Assembly (NCBI GenBank): GCA_017979445.1
Contig: JADQWC010000589.1
Coordinates: forward strand, 45,224-109,223
Direction of reading: 5' to 3'
Source: Akebia trifoliata
Taxonomy: Eukaryota > Streptophyta > Magnoliopsida > Ranunculales > Lardizabalaceae
DNA length: 64,000 bases
The notes under the pieces are model-generated. The model saw only the letters and a list, made by a program, of their open reading frames with translations. It searched no databases and had not been told where the DNA came from. Of this stretch, positions 23,050-33,997 are shown piece after piece. Positions within the stretch are counted from its first letter, which is position 1. Each line of letters begins with the position of its first letter. Both the position numbers and the translations under genes were made by a program.

Positions 23050-24177
23050 TGTAGACACCCCATTTTTGCACTCGCCTGATTAATCAACTCGTCAATCCGA
23101 TTGCAATGATTCCCAATGATGGATGTGTATTCCATTGCTTTATTTTGTTACCAGATATGTTTCAGAAATCTGGATGAGGTATCTCGAACTGACAAAACCT
23201 TAGAAACCACGCTACGCTAGGAAATACAACCCCAGAAACATAGAAATCATCATCTTGCAAACCCAAAAAGAAACTTCACGATAAAAATCACTGAAAAATT
23301 ACCAAATTACCAAAATACCCCTAATCTCAAAACAACCCTAGAGCCTACGTTACGCTTAGGAAAACCCATTCGAACACATAAAATGACAAATCGGAACCAA
23401 ATAAATTATTTCACCAATTTTAACAGAATTTGACAAATGTACGAAAATGCCCCTCATAAAGTTCACAATCATTTCACATAAAAATTTTCATAAATGACAA
23501 ACTAACATTCTCATTGAATTCCTTATGAAAAATCGATTCTAAAACATCCTAGAACATTAAAAACCGACTTGAAACGTGAAAAGTCCTTTCCGGGGGCAAA
23601 ACGGTAATTTCACAATTTTCATAATTAAAAAATTTGAAATTAATAAATAAAACATTAAATAATTAAAGTGAAATATTAATGAAATTAATTTAAAATTTTG
23701 AACCTAAAAAATCGATCAATCGGACTTTCGGGTAAAATTGTTGAGGGTTCGTGGGATATTTCTTTAAGGACCCCTCCATTTGGGGGTCCAAAGAATTAAA
23801 GAAATAATGGAGGGGCCTTCTCCAAAAATTTAAAGTAGCTCAAGCAAGACTAAGGTCAAGGTATTAAAGTCAATCAAGTGAGACTGAAGTCAAAATTAAA
23901 GTCAATTAAGCAAGACTAAAGTCAAGATATTAAAAGTCAATCAATTAAGACTAAAGTCAAAACATTAAAAGTCAATCAAATAAGACCAAAAGTCATAATA
24001 GAATTATAATTGATTAATAACTCTATCTAATAGAGTTCTAACTTAAAAATAATTCTACCTAAAATAATTCTAATTAAAACATAATTCTACCTAAAACAAG
24101 TCAAACTAAAACACAACTCTAATTAAAAGATCTCTAATTAAACACTAACTCTATCCAAATCAACTTCTAAAAACATC

Positions 24178-24185
24178 TATAAATA
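24178..24185 (+). promoter_or_regulatory. TATA box in the E2 3' LTR
   Basis: TATAAATA lies in a context (ATCTATAAATAGAGGTG) repeated in E5 (62990-62997) and, more diverged, in both E3 LTRs (34901-34908, 43008-43015) and E4 (47518-47525). Transcription would start about 30 bp downstream. Confidence 0.7.
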
Positions 24186-24584
24186 GAGGTGCTCACACCC
24201 TATTTTCGTATCAAATCATAAACCCTAAGAGAAGTAGGTCTAGAAGCTCCCCTAGCCCCCCATAAACCTTGGTTTTGGAGCCCCAACTCCTTACCTAACA
24301 TCCCTCCTTCAATTTTAGTCTATAAAACACCTAAAATCCCTCCAAAAACACCCCTAAATCCGCAACAAACTTGAAGAGTTCAGATTCAGAAACAAAGAGA
24401 TACCTTGATCTAGGAGATCCGAAGTCAAATCCGGAGACAGAACGAAGCAAGGGAGTACAGTACAATGAGCTCTTTTTGTCAGATCTGAGGGAGCAAAATC
24501 CTTGCTATCGGAAAGGTATGAAATTGTTATTTTTGTTTTTATCTAGGTTTTTAGCAATGTGATATATTTGGGAAGTTAGTAGAG

Positions 24585-24630
24585 ATCGGCTTTGGCCGGG
24601 CGGGGTTGGTGCCTAACACCTTCCAACCCC
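24585..24630 (+). other. Conserved double hairpin in the E2 3' LTR
   Basis: The first stem is CGGC/GCCG around TTTG. The second is GGGGTTGG/CCAACCCC around an inner GGTG-CCTAA-CACC (24602-24630). Equivalents are at 35307-35335, 43434-43463, 44225-44255, 46399-46433, 47928-47956 and 63678-63706, with stems that change on both sides. Confidence 0.65.
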
Positions 24631-24789
24631 GTAACATGATCTTCGAATTCAAATTTTTTATGGTAGATTAGTTCTTTTTATCCATGTTAGAGTCAGTTTG
24701 GTTCCTAGACCACAATAACTAGGTGGCGACTCCCAAACCTCAAGGGTCAAAAGTGGATCCGCGCACCCCGCGGATCGAGGGCGCTTTCA

Positions 24790-25411
24790 CCCACAAACAA
24801 GTGAACAAGTGAAGATTTCTAATAGGGAAATAAAGACTATCTTAAAAAAAACAGTCAATCCTTCAAGGAAAGATTGGTCTTTGAGATTGAGTGATTCGCT
24901 TTGGGCCTATAGGACTGCATTCAAGACACCCATAGGGATGTCTCCCTACCGGTTAGCTTTTGGCAAGGCCTACCATCTCCCTGTAGAATTAGAACATCGT
25001 GCATATTGGGCGATCAAGTGCCTCAACTTTGATTTTGATAAAGTCGGTAAGAAGCGAAAGTTACAACTAGACGAGTTAGAAAAGATTAGAAATGACTCGT
25101 ATGATTATGTCAAAAGGTACAAAGAGCGTACCAAATTCTTTCATGATAGGTACATTTTTAGGAGGAATTTCATTCCTAATCAAAGAGTTTTGTTGCATGA
25201 TAACAGACTCCACCTTTTTCTAGGAAAACTTAAGTCTCGATAGATTGGCCCATATATTATCCAAACAGTCTACCCCCATGGTGCTGTTGAAGTCATTAAT
25301 CTTAAGGATGGATCCACTTTCAAAGTGAATGGCCAACGTCTCAAACATTTTCTTGAGTATGTTCTACAGGAGAAAGTTCTTTTCCTCGATGACCCCGTCT
25401 ATCAAAATTAA
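24790..25411 (+). pseudogene. E1 integrase, C-terminal part after E2
   Basis: This continues the E1 integrase interrupted at 6730. The motif that normally holds the catalytic Glu (GQVE) reads EQVK here: the catalytic codon is AAG at 24812-24814, and the preceding Gly is Glu. Both are G-to-A type changes. Then come [20 protein letters not shown] and the C-terminal domain. A TAG (25241-25243) replaces the W of the RWIGPY motif. Homology ends at a TAA at 25409-25411 after DDPVYQN. Confidence 0.85.
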
Positions 25412-25731
25412 CTATGTTTTCGTCTAGCTAAAGACGTTAAACTTAGTACTTTTGGGAGGCAACCCATGCACTTCAAGGGATATTGTGCAAATATCAACAG
25501 GACTGTAGGGTCTTTCTCAGGTGCTATCAACCTACTTTATTTCATTTTGTCAATTTCAATTTTACCTTTGCATGTATATGTTGAAATATTGAGGACAATA
25601 TAATGTTTAAGTTTGGTGGTGTATGGGTCGGATTTCCACTTATTATTTTCTTCTTTAAAATATATATATATATATATATAGATATATATATTTTTGGTTG
25701 GCGACTTTGTTGTATTTTGCTCAAAATCTTA
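25412..25731 (+). other. E1 3' non-coding region, left part
   Basis: A GCTAAAGACGTTAAACTTAG...GGGAGGCAACCCATG motif, widespread downstream of Athila pol, is at 25427-25470. A (TA)n microsatellite lies at 25660-25690. No ORF of note is present. Confidence 0.65.
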
Positions 25732-26339
25732 GGGCCCATGTGGCTACAGGAGTTAGAAGTACTTAAAACATAAGTACTTCTAGAAGTATTTTCTGAAGTA
25801 CTGTCTTAAGTAGCGAAATACGTGTTGTACGTTTGGATGCATGATTTAAGAAGTACTGCCAGAAGTACTTCTCACAGAGTTTTGTGTTAGGAAACTATTC
25901 TGTATTCTGTTAAAATGACCAGAATACCCTCATATGTAATAATTATTGTTTTTAACATTATAGCTCAACAACATATGCTCAAAAAAAAATAACAGTTACT
26001 ATTTTTATTAAATAAAAGCATTATAACATCATTTTATACTCAAAATATACTTATTCTTATTTTTTTTAAATTCGACAGAACCTCCCCTAAATATTGGACA
26101 TATGAAAAATAAAATATGTATAAACATAACAACTATCATATAATAAAACCTGTATCATCATATATAAAATCATATGTAATAATCACACCAACATATGTAA
26201 AATGAAAAAAAAACATTCATAAACAAAATTTATATGTGATCGTCATACCAATAAATAAAGATGTTCATATAGTAGAAACATATTAAATTTATCCAAAAAT
26301 ATAATTTATTCAGTTAATAGTAACTTTTAAATCATAAAA

Positions 26340-27684
26340 TTATATAATTATATCACGTCGATCATAAGCTTCTTTTATAGCTTCAACTATGACTTCTTTC
26401 CTACGTTTCATTTCTCTATGTCTTTCCCGTTGTGAACGTCTCGAGGGTCCAGGCTCATTTACACTCCTAGGGACGGCTTCATCTATATAATCTAATTCTT
26501 CGTATATAGTAAATTCAACATCAACCAAAGCTTCATTTTGAATGAAATTGTGCAATCCCATGCAAGTAATGACGATATCCCTTTGAGTATCAATGGAGTA
26601 TGTGTGCATATCCCAAAGAATTGCCCATCTTGCCTTTAATACCCCAAAATATCTCTTTATAACATTACGTAATGAGGAATGAAGATGGTTAAATAACTCC
26701 TTCTTTTCCTTCTACCATGCACCCTGTTGAAAGTCTTGTAAATGGTAACAGACACCCCTATATAGTGTCATGTACCCATCCATCAATGGATAGTCAGAGT
26801 CAACCAAGTAATATTTGCTTACAAATAAATAATAATTTCATTATTTTATATATAACATATAATTGAATGTACTTCTAAGTAAAATTTTGAATACCAACCT
26901 GATGGAGGATGAGAAAATCCCGAATTATGATTATTTATGATTTTTAAGAATACGTTCACGTCATTTGCTTGTCCCTCCCAACCAGCAACTACATATGTGA
27001 AGAACATATCGAAAGAGCATATAGCCATTACATTTTGTGTTATACCTTTTTGACCTAAATATCGAAGTTGATCTGCTATTGGAACTCGTGCCCCAATATG
27101 AGTACCGTCAATCGCTCCCACACAATTCTTCATATAAAAAGAAATTTTATTTTAAAGATTAAACATTATAATTTTTTTGAATTTAACTTCAAAATTACCT
27201 TAAAGAAAGGTCAGAATATTCGATTTGTGCGAATTTGATGAGGGATCTCATCCAAAGAACGAGGCACAATGAGAATTTTGTACAATTCAAGAACAACTTT
27301 CAAGATTCTATGAAAGTGCTTACTCACGGTTTCTTCAGAACGTTGAAATCGATCACCAACACTTCGCATGCCCTCGTTTTGTCCCAATATCTTTAAGAAC
27401 ATTCCTAAGGATATTTCCAAAGAAACGTTCCTTGTTCTTTCAAGACCCACCTCTTCGTGTAAAGTATTGCATAATTTCTCAAATACATGTTTCTCCATTC
27501 GAAATTGTTCATGACATATTGCATTATTCCCAGATAAAGCAGAATTCATATAATTTTGTCTAGTAAAATTACAATTAGTCTTGGATTGTTGAACTAATTT
27601 ATTTTTACGAACCGTGTGATAATGATTTGCTGCAGCAAATGCAGCCATACAAATAATCTCATCATCTGAATCTGAATAATCCAT
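26340..27684 (-). pseudogene. PIF/Harbinger transposase, three exons, inactive
   Basis: The start ATG is at 27684 (MDYSDSDDE). Exon 1 runs to about 27199 and has a helix-turn-helix-like SVGDRFQRSEETVSKHF. Exon 2 (27127-26895) has VGAIDGTHI with the first Asp and GWEGQANDVNVF with the second. Exon 3 (from 26817) begins KYYLVDSDYP. Intron borders are GT/AG and keep the phase. Two nonsense codons are visible: TGA at 27211-27213, where the family has W before PFFK, and TAG at 26712-26714 after GAW. In the third catalytic motif the family's IER reads IKR, so the catalytic Glu is Lys. The enzyme is therefore doubly dead. Confidence 0.85.
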
Positions 27685-27996
27685 CTTGTTTCTGTTTACA
27701 TTATTAATAAAAAAAAATATCATTTAATATTCCATATTAACAATCATATAAATAAATTCAATCTATAAACAATCATATAAAATATTAAAACAAACATTTT
27801 TAACAATCAAATCATAATCCATAATTCATAATCCATGAGACAATCAACATTCACAAACTAGAATAAATAGAAACTTAATCCATACAAAATAAATCCAAAC
27901 CATGATCCATGAAACAACTTTTCTTTTATTAACCACATAGTTCACAAAAAAAAGGATTCATAAAAGACCGACTCATAAAAAAAACTATGCTACCCT

Positions 27997-28942
27997 CTAG
28001 TGATCACCACGATGACGACAGTATTCAAAATCAAGGTACGATAGATGAGCATCATTTGTCGACAAGTTATAAAAGGCATTCTTAAAATCTATACTCTCCA
28101 TGAACTTGGATACCACATAACAATATCGATCGCTACCTATAGGAATCATATCCACTAATTCATTAAGAAGTGGCAAGCATTCACCGGGAGTAAGCTTTTT
28201 TTGCTCGTTTGGAAGTTCATCTTTATGAATTTTTGATTGGAAAAGATCCACCAAATAACTGAATTCAACCTCAAATAAATTAGATTTTTTTTCCTTTTTG
28301 CGTTTTGATCTAGAATCCCCACTTATTGATGACTTTCTCTGTGATGGTCTTGAACTTGGTGACTCATCAATATCATCATCAGGGTGAGTTGAGAGTATAT
28401 TTTCTTGTGTCACTGGAATATATTCAAGAGTATCATCATCATCATTAGTAATTAACTCATTCGTCATGCTCCAATGCTTTATAGCGAAACTTATTATCTC
28501 CAGAATGTTGCTATAAAAAATGATAAATATTATTAATAGATATTTATTGACATCTTTATAAATAAGTAAAATTAAATATATTAAAAAATATGTATTACCA
28601 TTTCTCGTTCAATCCACCATTCATCGCTCATGATGATAGAATAGCTGTTCCAACCGATTCTAGTTACACTCATTAGATTGGATCAAGCCTTCCAATCTAA
28701 TTTTGTTTTGTTCCAATGGTTTTTGAATTATTTTTATTTGAATTTAAATCATGTTTTCTTGAAAAATTCATTTTGAATAAACTTCCATCCTAAACTATCT
28801 AAAGTTGGCTCATTTCTATGACCTTTTCAACACACAGCTCAACAAAGGTCTTGTGTAAATACGGACTCCAATTTTCTTTACCCTTGTCATTTTGTGTTGC
28901 AACTTGTTTGTTCTTGTTCATATTTGTTGTTTCAAAAGACAT
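27997..28942 (-). pseudogene. Harbinger Myb/SANT-like accessory protein, broken
   Basis: The ATG at 28942 begins a protein with KENWSPYLHKTFVELCVEKV, the start of the Myb/SANT-like domain. A frame change near 28815 leads to NEPTLDSLGWKFIQNEF, and fragments of the following KNHW...DWKA...SDEWW segment are separated by stops. An intact tail (27997-28467) contains an acidic and serine-rich part, the basic stretch KRKKEKK (a possible nuclear signal) and a helical C-terminus. In active Harbingers this protein helps transposase enter the nucleus and bind the ends. This copy is not functional. Confidence 0.75.
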
Positions 28943-29303
28943 CTTAAAATGAAAACAAACAAATATGTGAAAAAAAATTAAATAAATGTTTAAAAGAAAA
29001 AAAATAAATCATGTGTTAGAAAAAAAACATAAATAAATCATGTGTTGGAGAAAAATTAATCACAACAAATTGATTCTGATAGGATTTAAAACCAATAAAA
29101 GAGATAAGACAATGTATGTCTGATGTAGGACTTGTATTACGTACTCTTAAGATTGTTTACAATTAGGATAAGGCTCATATAAAATCCTAAATCTAGCAAA
29201 TAGAAATATAATAGAGAGAGAGAGAAAGAATACCCTTAATGTTGATAATGCACCCAGAATGCACAAAAAATGATCAGAATACCTTAAAAAATATATAATT
29301 ACA

Positions 29304-29338
<35 letters not shown>

Positions 29339-31269
29339 TTAAAAAATTATAAAAATAATTATTTTCAATTTAAATAAATTTATAAATTTTATAATTCTAT
29401 CGAAATTTCGGCAGCATCTCCTCTTAAAAATGGAAGTATGAAATTTTTCTGATAAAAAATACCTGCATAATATACAATCTAACATCCATGCAACAGTTCA
29501 TATAAATATTATCAATTCAAGCACCTCAATATGTCATCAAAACCTAAAACACGACCTCAATATGATTTAGAAGTCTCCATAACCAAGATTTCTTATTTGA
29601 AGGGCATTTGCAAGGGTTATGGACTTGGAAGGACAATTTCGATCTCACGAGTCTTATATATAACTCCAGTATTGCTCACAAAATTTAATTTTGAGGTTCT
29701 TCTATATACCTAGAATTCAAGGATAGGGTATTTTAGCTACTAAATAGATAGATAAAAACATTAAAAATCACCCAAAATTATATTTGAAAGTTGTAGATAT
29801 TTGAGAGGCTGTAATTGAACAACATGCTCTTACAAGATTCAAATCACTCAAAATAGATGTTCACATTTCAGCTTTAAAACAAAAACCTTGCTGAAATTCC
29901 GAACGGAGGCTTCAGATTGACTCAACTCAACCAAAAATTAAATAAATAAATAAGTAAATTTAATCTCATCCATGAGCAAGTAATATTCAACCACTCTAAT
30001 TAGTTACACAATATATCAGCTCAAACATGCAAGTAATGAAGTACAAAGCAGGAACATACTTCACCTCAAAACATTTGAAAAAAAAAACATTTCACAAGAA
30101 ATGAGACCTAAGCATCTTGATGATAGTTTTGGGTTAATCCCCACTTTGAGCTTATATAATTACAATAGCGAGACCACCATTATAATATTTAGTAAAAAAA
30201 TCCAATCCAAACAAACCCATTCCTCTTATTACAAGTAAACATAGGAAAAATACGAATGGAATTCGAAGGAATCAATGATTTATAGATTGTGTTGAAAGTC
30301 AGATTAAAAAAATAAAAAATAAAAACTGAAAGCGTAGGCCATAGTCCTACATACCCTTCCTCTTCAACCCATTAGAATAAATTTTTAGCAAATGTTCCTA
30401 AACGTAAATATTGGCGAAAAAGAAACACCAACATTAACAATTAACTTTATTATTATTTTATTTTTTCTAAAGAAAAAAAGGCCGTTCTAAAAAAAAATTT
30501 GAGTTTCTAAACAGGATAACGACGTTACCAGATGAAACTTATATCTTTTCAACCCATGAAAATATTTCAGAAAAGATTTGAGAAGAGAGCGAGGTTCAGT
30601 CGAGGTTTAGTCGAAATTTCAAAGAGTTTCAAATGAGGGTTACCTCTCTCTGTCAAGGTTCAGTCGACAAATTAGTTATAGAAGAATATTGGACTCAATC
30701 TATTGAAGAATAGATAAGGGTTACTTCTCTCTGTTGTGTTTTCAATCGAGAACTTCAAAGTGAGATTAAAAAACCAGAAAAATTACCTCTTTCTATCGAG
30801 GGTTTCAAGGGTGAGAATGATCTCGCCACCATTGAGAGTTCCGTTGAGGGTTTCTGTTGAGGGTTTCCGTTGATGGGGTTAATCACTGTAATCGCCGGAG
30901 GGAGAAGACAGTCGGAGGGAGAGCGATGACTCTCGGCTCTGTCAAATGAGTTTCTCTCGATCTCCTTCACGATGTAGTGTGAAGAAGACAGACTTCTTCT
31001 ATTTTACGTTTCGTTAAATTAGGATAAAAGACTGATTAAATAAAACGAGGGGGTAAAATTGGAAAGTTGCGAAAAACTTTGACTGGATAATTGTTCTCCG
31101 CAAAAATGAAATTGAGAAATACCAATTTCGGTACTTCTCATAAAAGAACTATTTTGACTCTTTTTAAAAGTTATTTTTTCTAAGCATCAAATACCCAAAC
31201 GATATAATAAGTGCTTCTGACTCCCTGTAAGAGTTAGAAGCACTTAGAGAAGTCAATCCAAACAGGCCC
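28943..31269 (-). other. Non-coding right part of the Harbinger element
   Basis: AT-rich DNA upstream of the two genes contains a GA-rich run (29212-29228), a (TA)n run (29305-29332), CT- and GAG-rich sequence at 30580-30990 and the right terminal repeat region (31140-31269). No gene is supported. Confidence 0.55.
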
Positions 31270-31272
31270 TTA

Positions 31273-32242
31273 GCTTGTATCTTTAAGTACTTAGTTAAAA
31301 ATATTTAATCAGTTTTTCATTGGAAGGTATGATCTGGAGTCCTCATTTGTGTTTCTCTTAGGCAAAAATTAGAGCAAAGTTATCTTTCGGTTTATAGTCA
31401 CTTCTAATAAGGTTACCAAGAGTCTAGAATGTATTAAGAGAGCTTGTTACCTTCTTTCTACCTAGAGTTTAAGGAAAAACTAGGTTTGATGAACTTTGAC
31501 TTCCTTGTTCAATTGGTTGGCTGATTAGAAGAAAAACAAAACTGGGTTGTATACACATTGTCCAACAACCATTGAATTAGACATGGTACTTTGAAAAGGG
31601 TTGCCTACTTTTTTTAGAAAAAGAGTGAAGAAGTAATAGAAAAAAAAAAGACCTTTCAAAAAGAAATCAAAGATCCAAAAGTTTATGTAAAGTTTTAGTA
31701 GGGTGAAAGCCATCAAGTGTAAAAATGTGAGTATACTAGAATATCACAAATAAAGGCCCTTAGAGGTATTAAAGTGAATTTTCACACTTCTCACTACCCC
31801 AGATATGAAGCTAAGTTTAGAATTAAACCCTAAGTTACTTCAACTATTCTTGAGTAGTTAGAAGGTTGAAATTCATTCTAGGAAATCAAATCTCTTAAAT
31901 TTTTGAGTTAGAACCACTATCGCTCAAAGGTCAATTAAGTCTAAATTTTTTTTGTAGAGAAATAAGGGTTGGGACTTTATACCAAGCAATACTTCCAATT
32001 AATTGATAAAACCAAAAATAAACTTGTGCTTTTCAATATAAGTTTTGATTTTGACTATTTTTACTTCAAAATTATTTTCAATTTTGTGGGTATATTTTCT
32101 ATAAATTCTCACGAGTCAAACTCGTCCACTAGGGGTAATCTAGCGGTTCAAGGACTTGCTACATTCGCTAAATGCAGTTAAGGTGCTTGCGAAAGTGGCA
32201 GTTTTATTTTCTAGGGACTAGAAAAAGATAAGTTTAGGGGTG
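31273..32242 (+). other. E1 3' non-coding region, right part, with polypurine tract
   Basis: This continues the E1 region cut by the Harbinger element. It holds no recognisable envelope-like ORF. The purine-rich AGTTTAGGGGTG at about 32231-32242 directly precedes the 3' LTR and fits the plus-strand primer of Athila elements. Confidence 0.65.
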
Positions 32243-33474
32243 TGATGAGTGTCTCAAAACACTCAATTATATGCACATTTTTCAGACATTTATCTTGATT
32301 TTTGTCCATATTTCTCCGTATTAAGGTAATAATCATGATAAGCCTCAAAGTACCATATGCATGTTAATTAGGTTTAATTATATATAAATAAATTTATTTA
32401 CTAGATAAATCTAATTACGTGTGTTTCTTGTACAGAAAATCAATAATTTAGAATCAAAATCTCAGGGCAAAAGTATTTGGGCCCACTTTGGAATGCCCTA
32501 ATCCTATGGAATGCCCTAATCCTTGGAATGTCCTAATTCTTAACTCATATTCACCTCTTTTGTATTTTTGTGCAAAGAAAAATGGAGGTTACTTTTAAAC
32601 TCTTCTACATACATTTGTTTCTATAAATAGAGCATCAATCTCTAGAGAAAGGGTCCCTATTGGTTTTCTTATCCAAGACTCTTTTAATTTAAGGCTCTTA
32701 GCCTATTCTCTTATTTTTTGTATTTCTATCTTCTAGTTATTTTCTTTTTGGCTAAATACTCTTGTAAGAAGTAGAAGAAAAAGATTTTGTAAGTATCTCC
32801 ATGAAATGAAGAAAAGTTCTTTCATCTCCCATCTTCCTTCTCTTGCAATGACATTAGGCTAAGTTCCTCTCCATTGGAGAGTGGAAAAGCCTAGAGCAAG
32901 TTCTTGTGTTGTTTTTAGTTTTATGCCTTTCTTTTATTTAAAATGCTTATGAATTCTCTTTAAGATTTCTTGCACCTTTTATTCTTAATATAGATACTTT
33001 ATGCTTAAATTAGATCAAGATAAAATATGCTTAAAACTAGATAATTGGTAGTAGGAAGTTTTTAGAGAATTCTACTTTGTTTATGTACCCTCATTTGATT
33101 TAATTTGTAAAACTTTTCGATCTAAGGAGCTAATACCAAACTCTTACGATTGAGTTATAAAAAAGCTAGAGATTAGGAATTGCTCATCAACATGTTCTAG
33201 GTAGATTCACCTCCAATGGTGCTTTAATTTTATAAGTTTACTTGCTTTTAACATTATTTACTTCAATTCATTTTCAAGCAATTTTATATCTTCTTATAAG
33301 TTCAAAAATACAAAGAAAAACAGTTTTAATTCCTTTTAGTTAATTTGAATTTTATCCTCTTAGCTTAACTCTATTTCTCATTTATCTTGGGTTCGATCCT
33401 CTACTTGCCCCACAAGTAAGGTAAAAGTAAAATTAATATTAACTCAGGTGAGAAGAATAACGATAGTCTCATCA
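32243..33474 (+). repeat. E1 3' LTR
   Basis: This 1,232 bp LTR begins TGATGAG and ends CTCATCA, and is collinear with the solo LTR at 18344-19572 and the partial 5' LTR at 1-570. A TATA box (TATAAATA) is at 32622-32629. Its neighbour CCAAC (33475-33479) is the expected right target repeat. Confidence 0.92.
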
Positions 33475-33997
33475 CCAACCCACAAACCACTACCCACATC
33501 AAACAAATCATCACTTTTTCATAAAAAATGGCACATGTCATCACCTCATCTTACCTCCCTCATTCAACCACCAACTCCCATCTCATTCTCTAAAAAATTA
33601 ACTACCGCATTATTTTTTCTCTAAAAAAATCACATCAACCTACACCCCCCTAACCTACTATCATCACTCCTTACTAACCAACCATCACCTTCCCCTAATC
33701 TACTCTTATCATTACCTACAAACCCATCTCTACAGCCTAAACCTATACCCCTCCTCTCAAATCAAACACTATTTCCTCCCATCAATTAAATTTAAACCTC
33801 TAATCTCCAAACATCTTACCACATGTCACCATCTCTTGCACTTTCCTAACTACCCTCTTACACCCTCCTAACTACCCTATTAAATCAAACACCTCTCAAT
33901 TACAATCACCATCTTAAGCACCCATCATCTTACCTCACTAAATACTCTACCCAAATGGTTTGGGTAAGATCCAAATCATTTGGATCAAAACACAACC
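33475..33997 (+). repeat. X-outer LTR fragment, left visible part
   Basis: This C- and A-rich stretch matches X-inner at about 44935-45560 and X3 at about 61700-61862 (for example GACACATGTCATCACC-like words). It is the DNA into which E1 inserted. It is resumed at 43625 after E3 and at 48214 after X-inner. No genes. Confidence 0.75.

Larger units (their letters stand above)
6731..24789 (+). mobile_element. E2: Tat/Ogre-type Ty3/gypsy retrotransposon, nested in E1
   Basis: The element has 5' LTR, tRNA-Arg-type primer site, a 3.4 kb leader, ORF1, gag-pro-pol, a 3' UTR with tandem repeats, purine tract and 3' LTR. ORF1 upstream of gag, a second (archaeal-like) RNase H and the tRNA-Arg primer all point to the Tat/Ogre lineage. 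The coding part carries only three in-frame stops apart from the solo LTR insertion at 18344-19572. The two LTRs differ by only a few percent by eye where they align, so E2 is much younger than E1. The target repeats differ at one of five bases (CCCTC/CCCAC). Confidence 0.9.
23050..24789 (+). repeat. E2 3' LTR, full length
   Basis: This 1,740 bp LTR starts TGTAGACACC and ends GCGCTTTCA. A TATA box (TATAAATA) is at 24178-24185, and a conserved hairpin pair lies at about 24585-24630. It retains the roughly 745 bp that the 5' LTR has lost. Confidence 0.92.
25732..31269 (-). mobile_element. PIF/Harbinger DNA transposon in the E1 3' region
   Basis: The ends are GGGCCCATGTGG on the left and GGGCCTGTTTGG on the right (reverse complement), flanked by TTA on both sides (25729-25731, 31270-31272), the PIF/Harbinger target preference. 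Both ends carry many AGTACTTCT/AGTGCTTCT words that could bind transposase. Two minus-strand genes are present, a DDE transposase and a Myb-like protein, the usual pair for this superfamily. Both are damaged. The 5.5 kb length is normal for an autonomous-type plant element. Confidence 0.9.
1..33474 (+). mobile_element. E1: Athila-like Ty3/gypsy retrotransposon, decayed, nested, 5' end outside window
   Basis: Order of parts: 5' LTR remnant, tRNA-Asp-type primer site, leader, gag, protease, RT/RNase H, integrase, long 3' non-coding region, purine tract and 3' LTR. Homology with Athila proteins is clear in the DLGAS-type protease, the FMDD-type RT and the integrase tail followed by a GRQPMH-like non-coding motif. 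The element is split by E2 (6731-24789) and by a PIF/Harbinger element (25732-31269). The right target repeat would be CCAAC at 33475-33479; the left one is outside the window. No envelope-like ORF is recognisable before the 3' LTR. Every coding region has stops or frameshifts, so the copy is dead. Confidence 0.85.

Noticed and set aside
31273..32242. Possible envelope-like third ORF of E1
   Set aside because: Only a 70-codon open stretch (31969-32181) with no signal peptide or transmembrane pattern that stands out; Athila copies often lack it.
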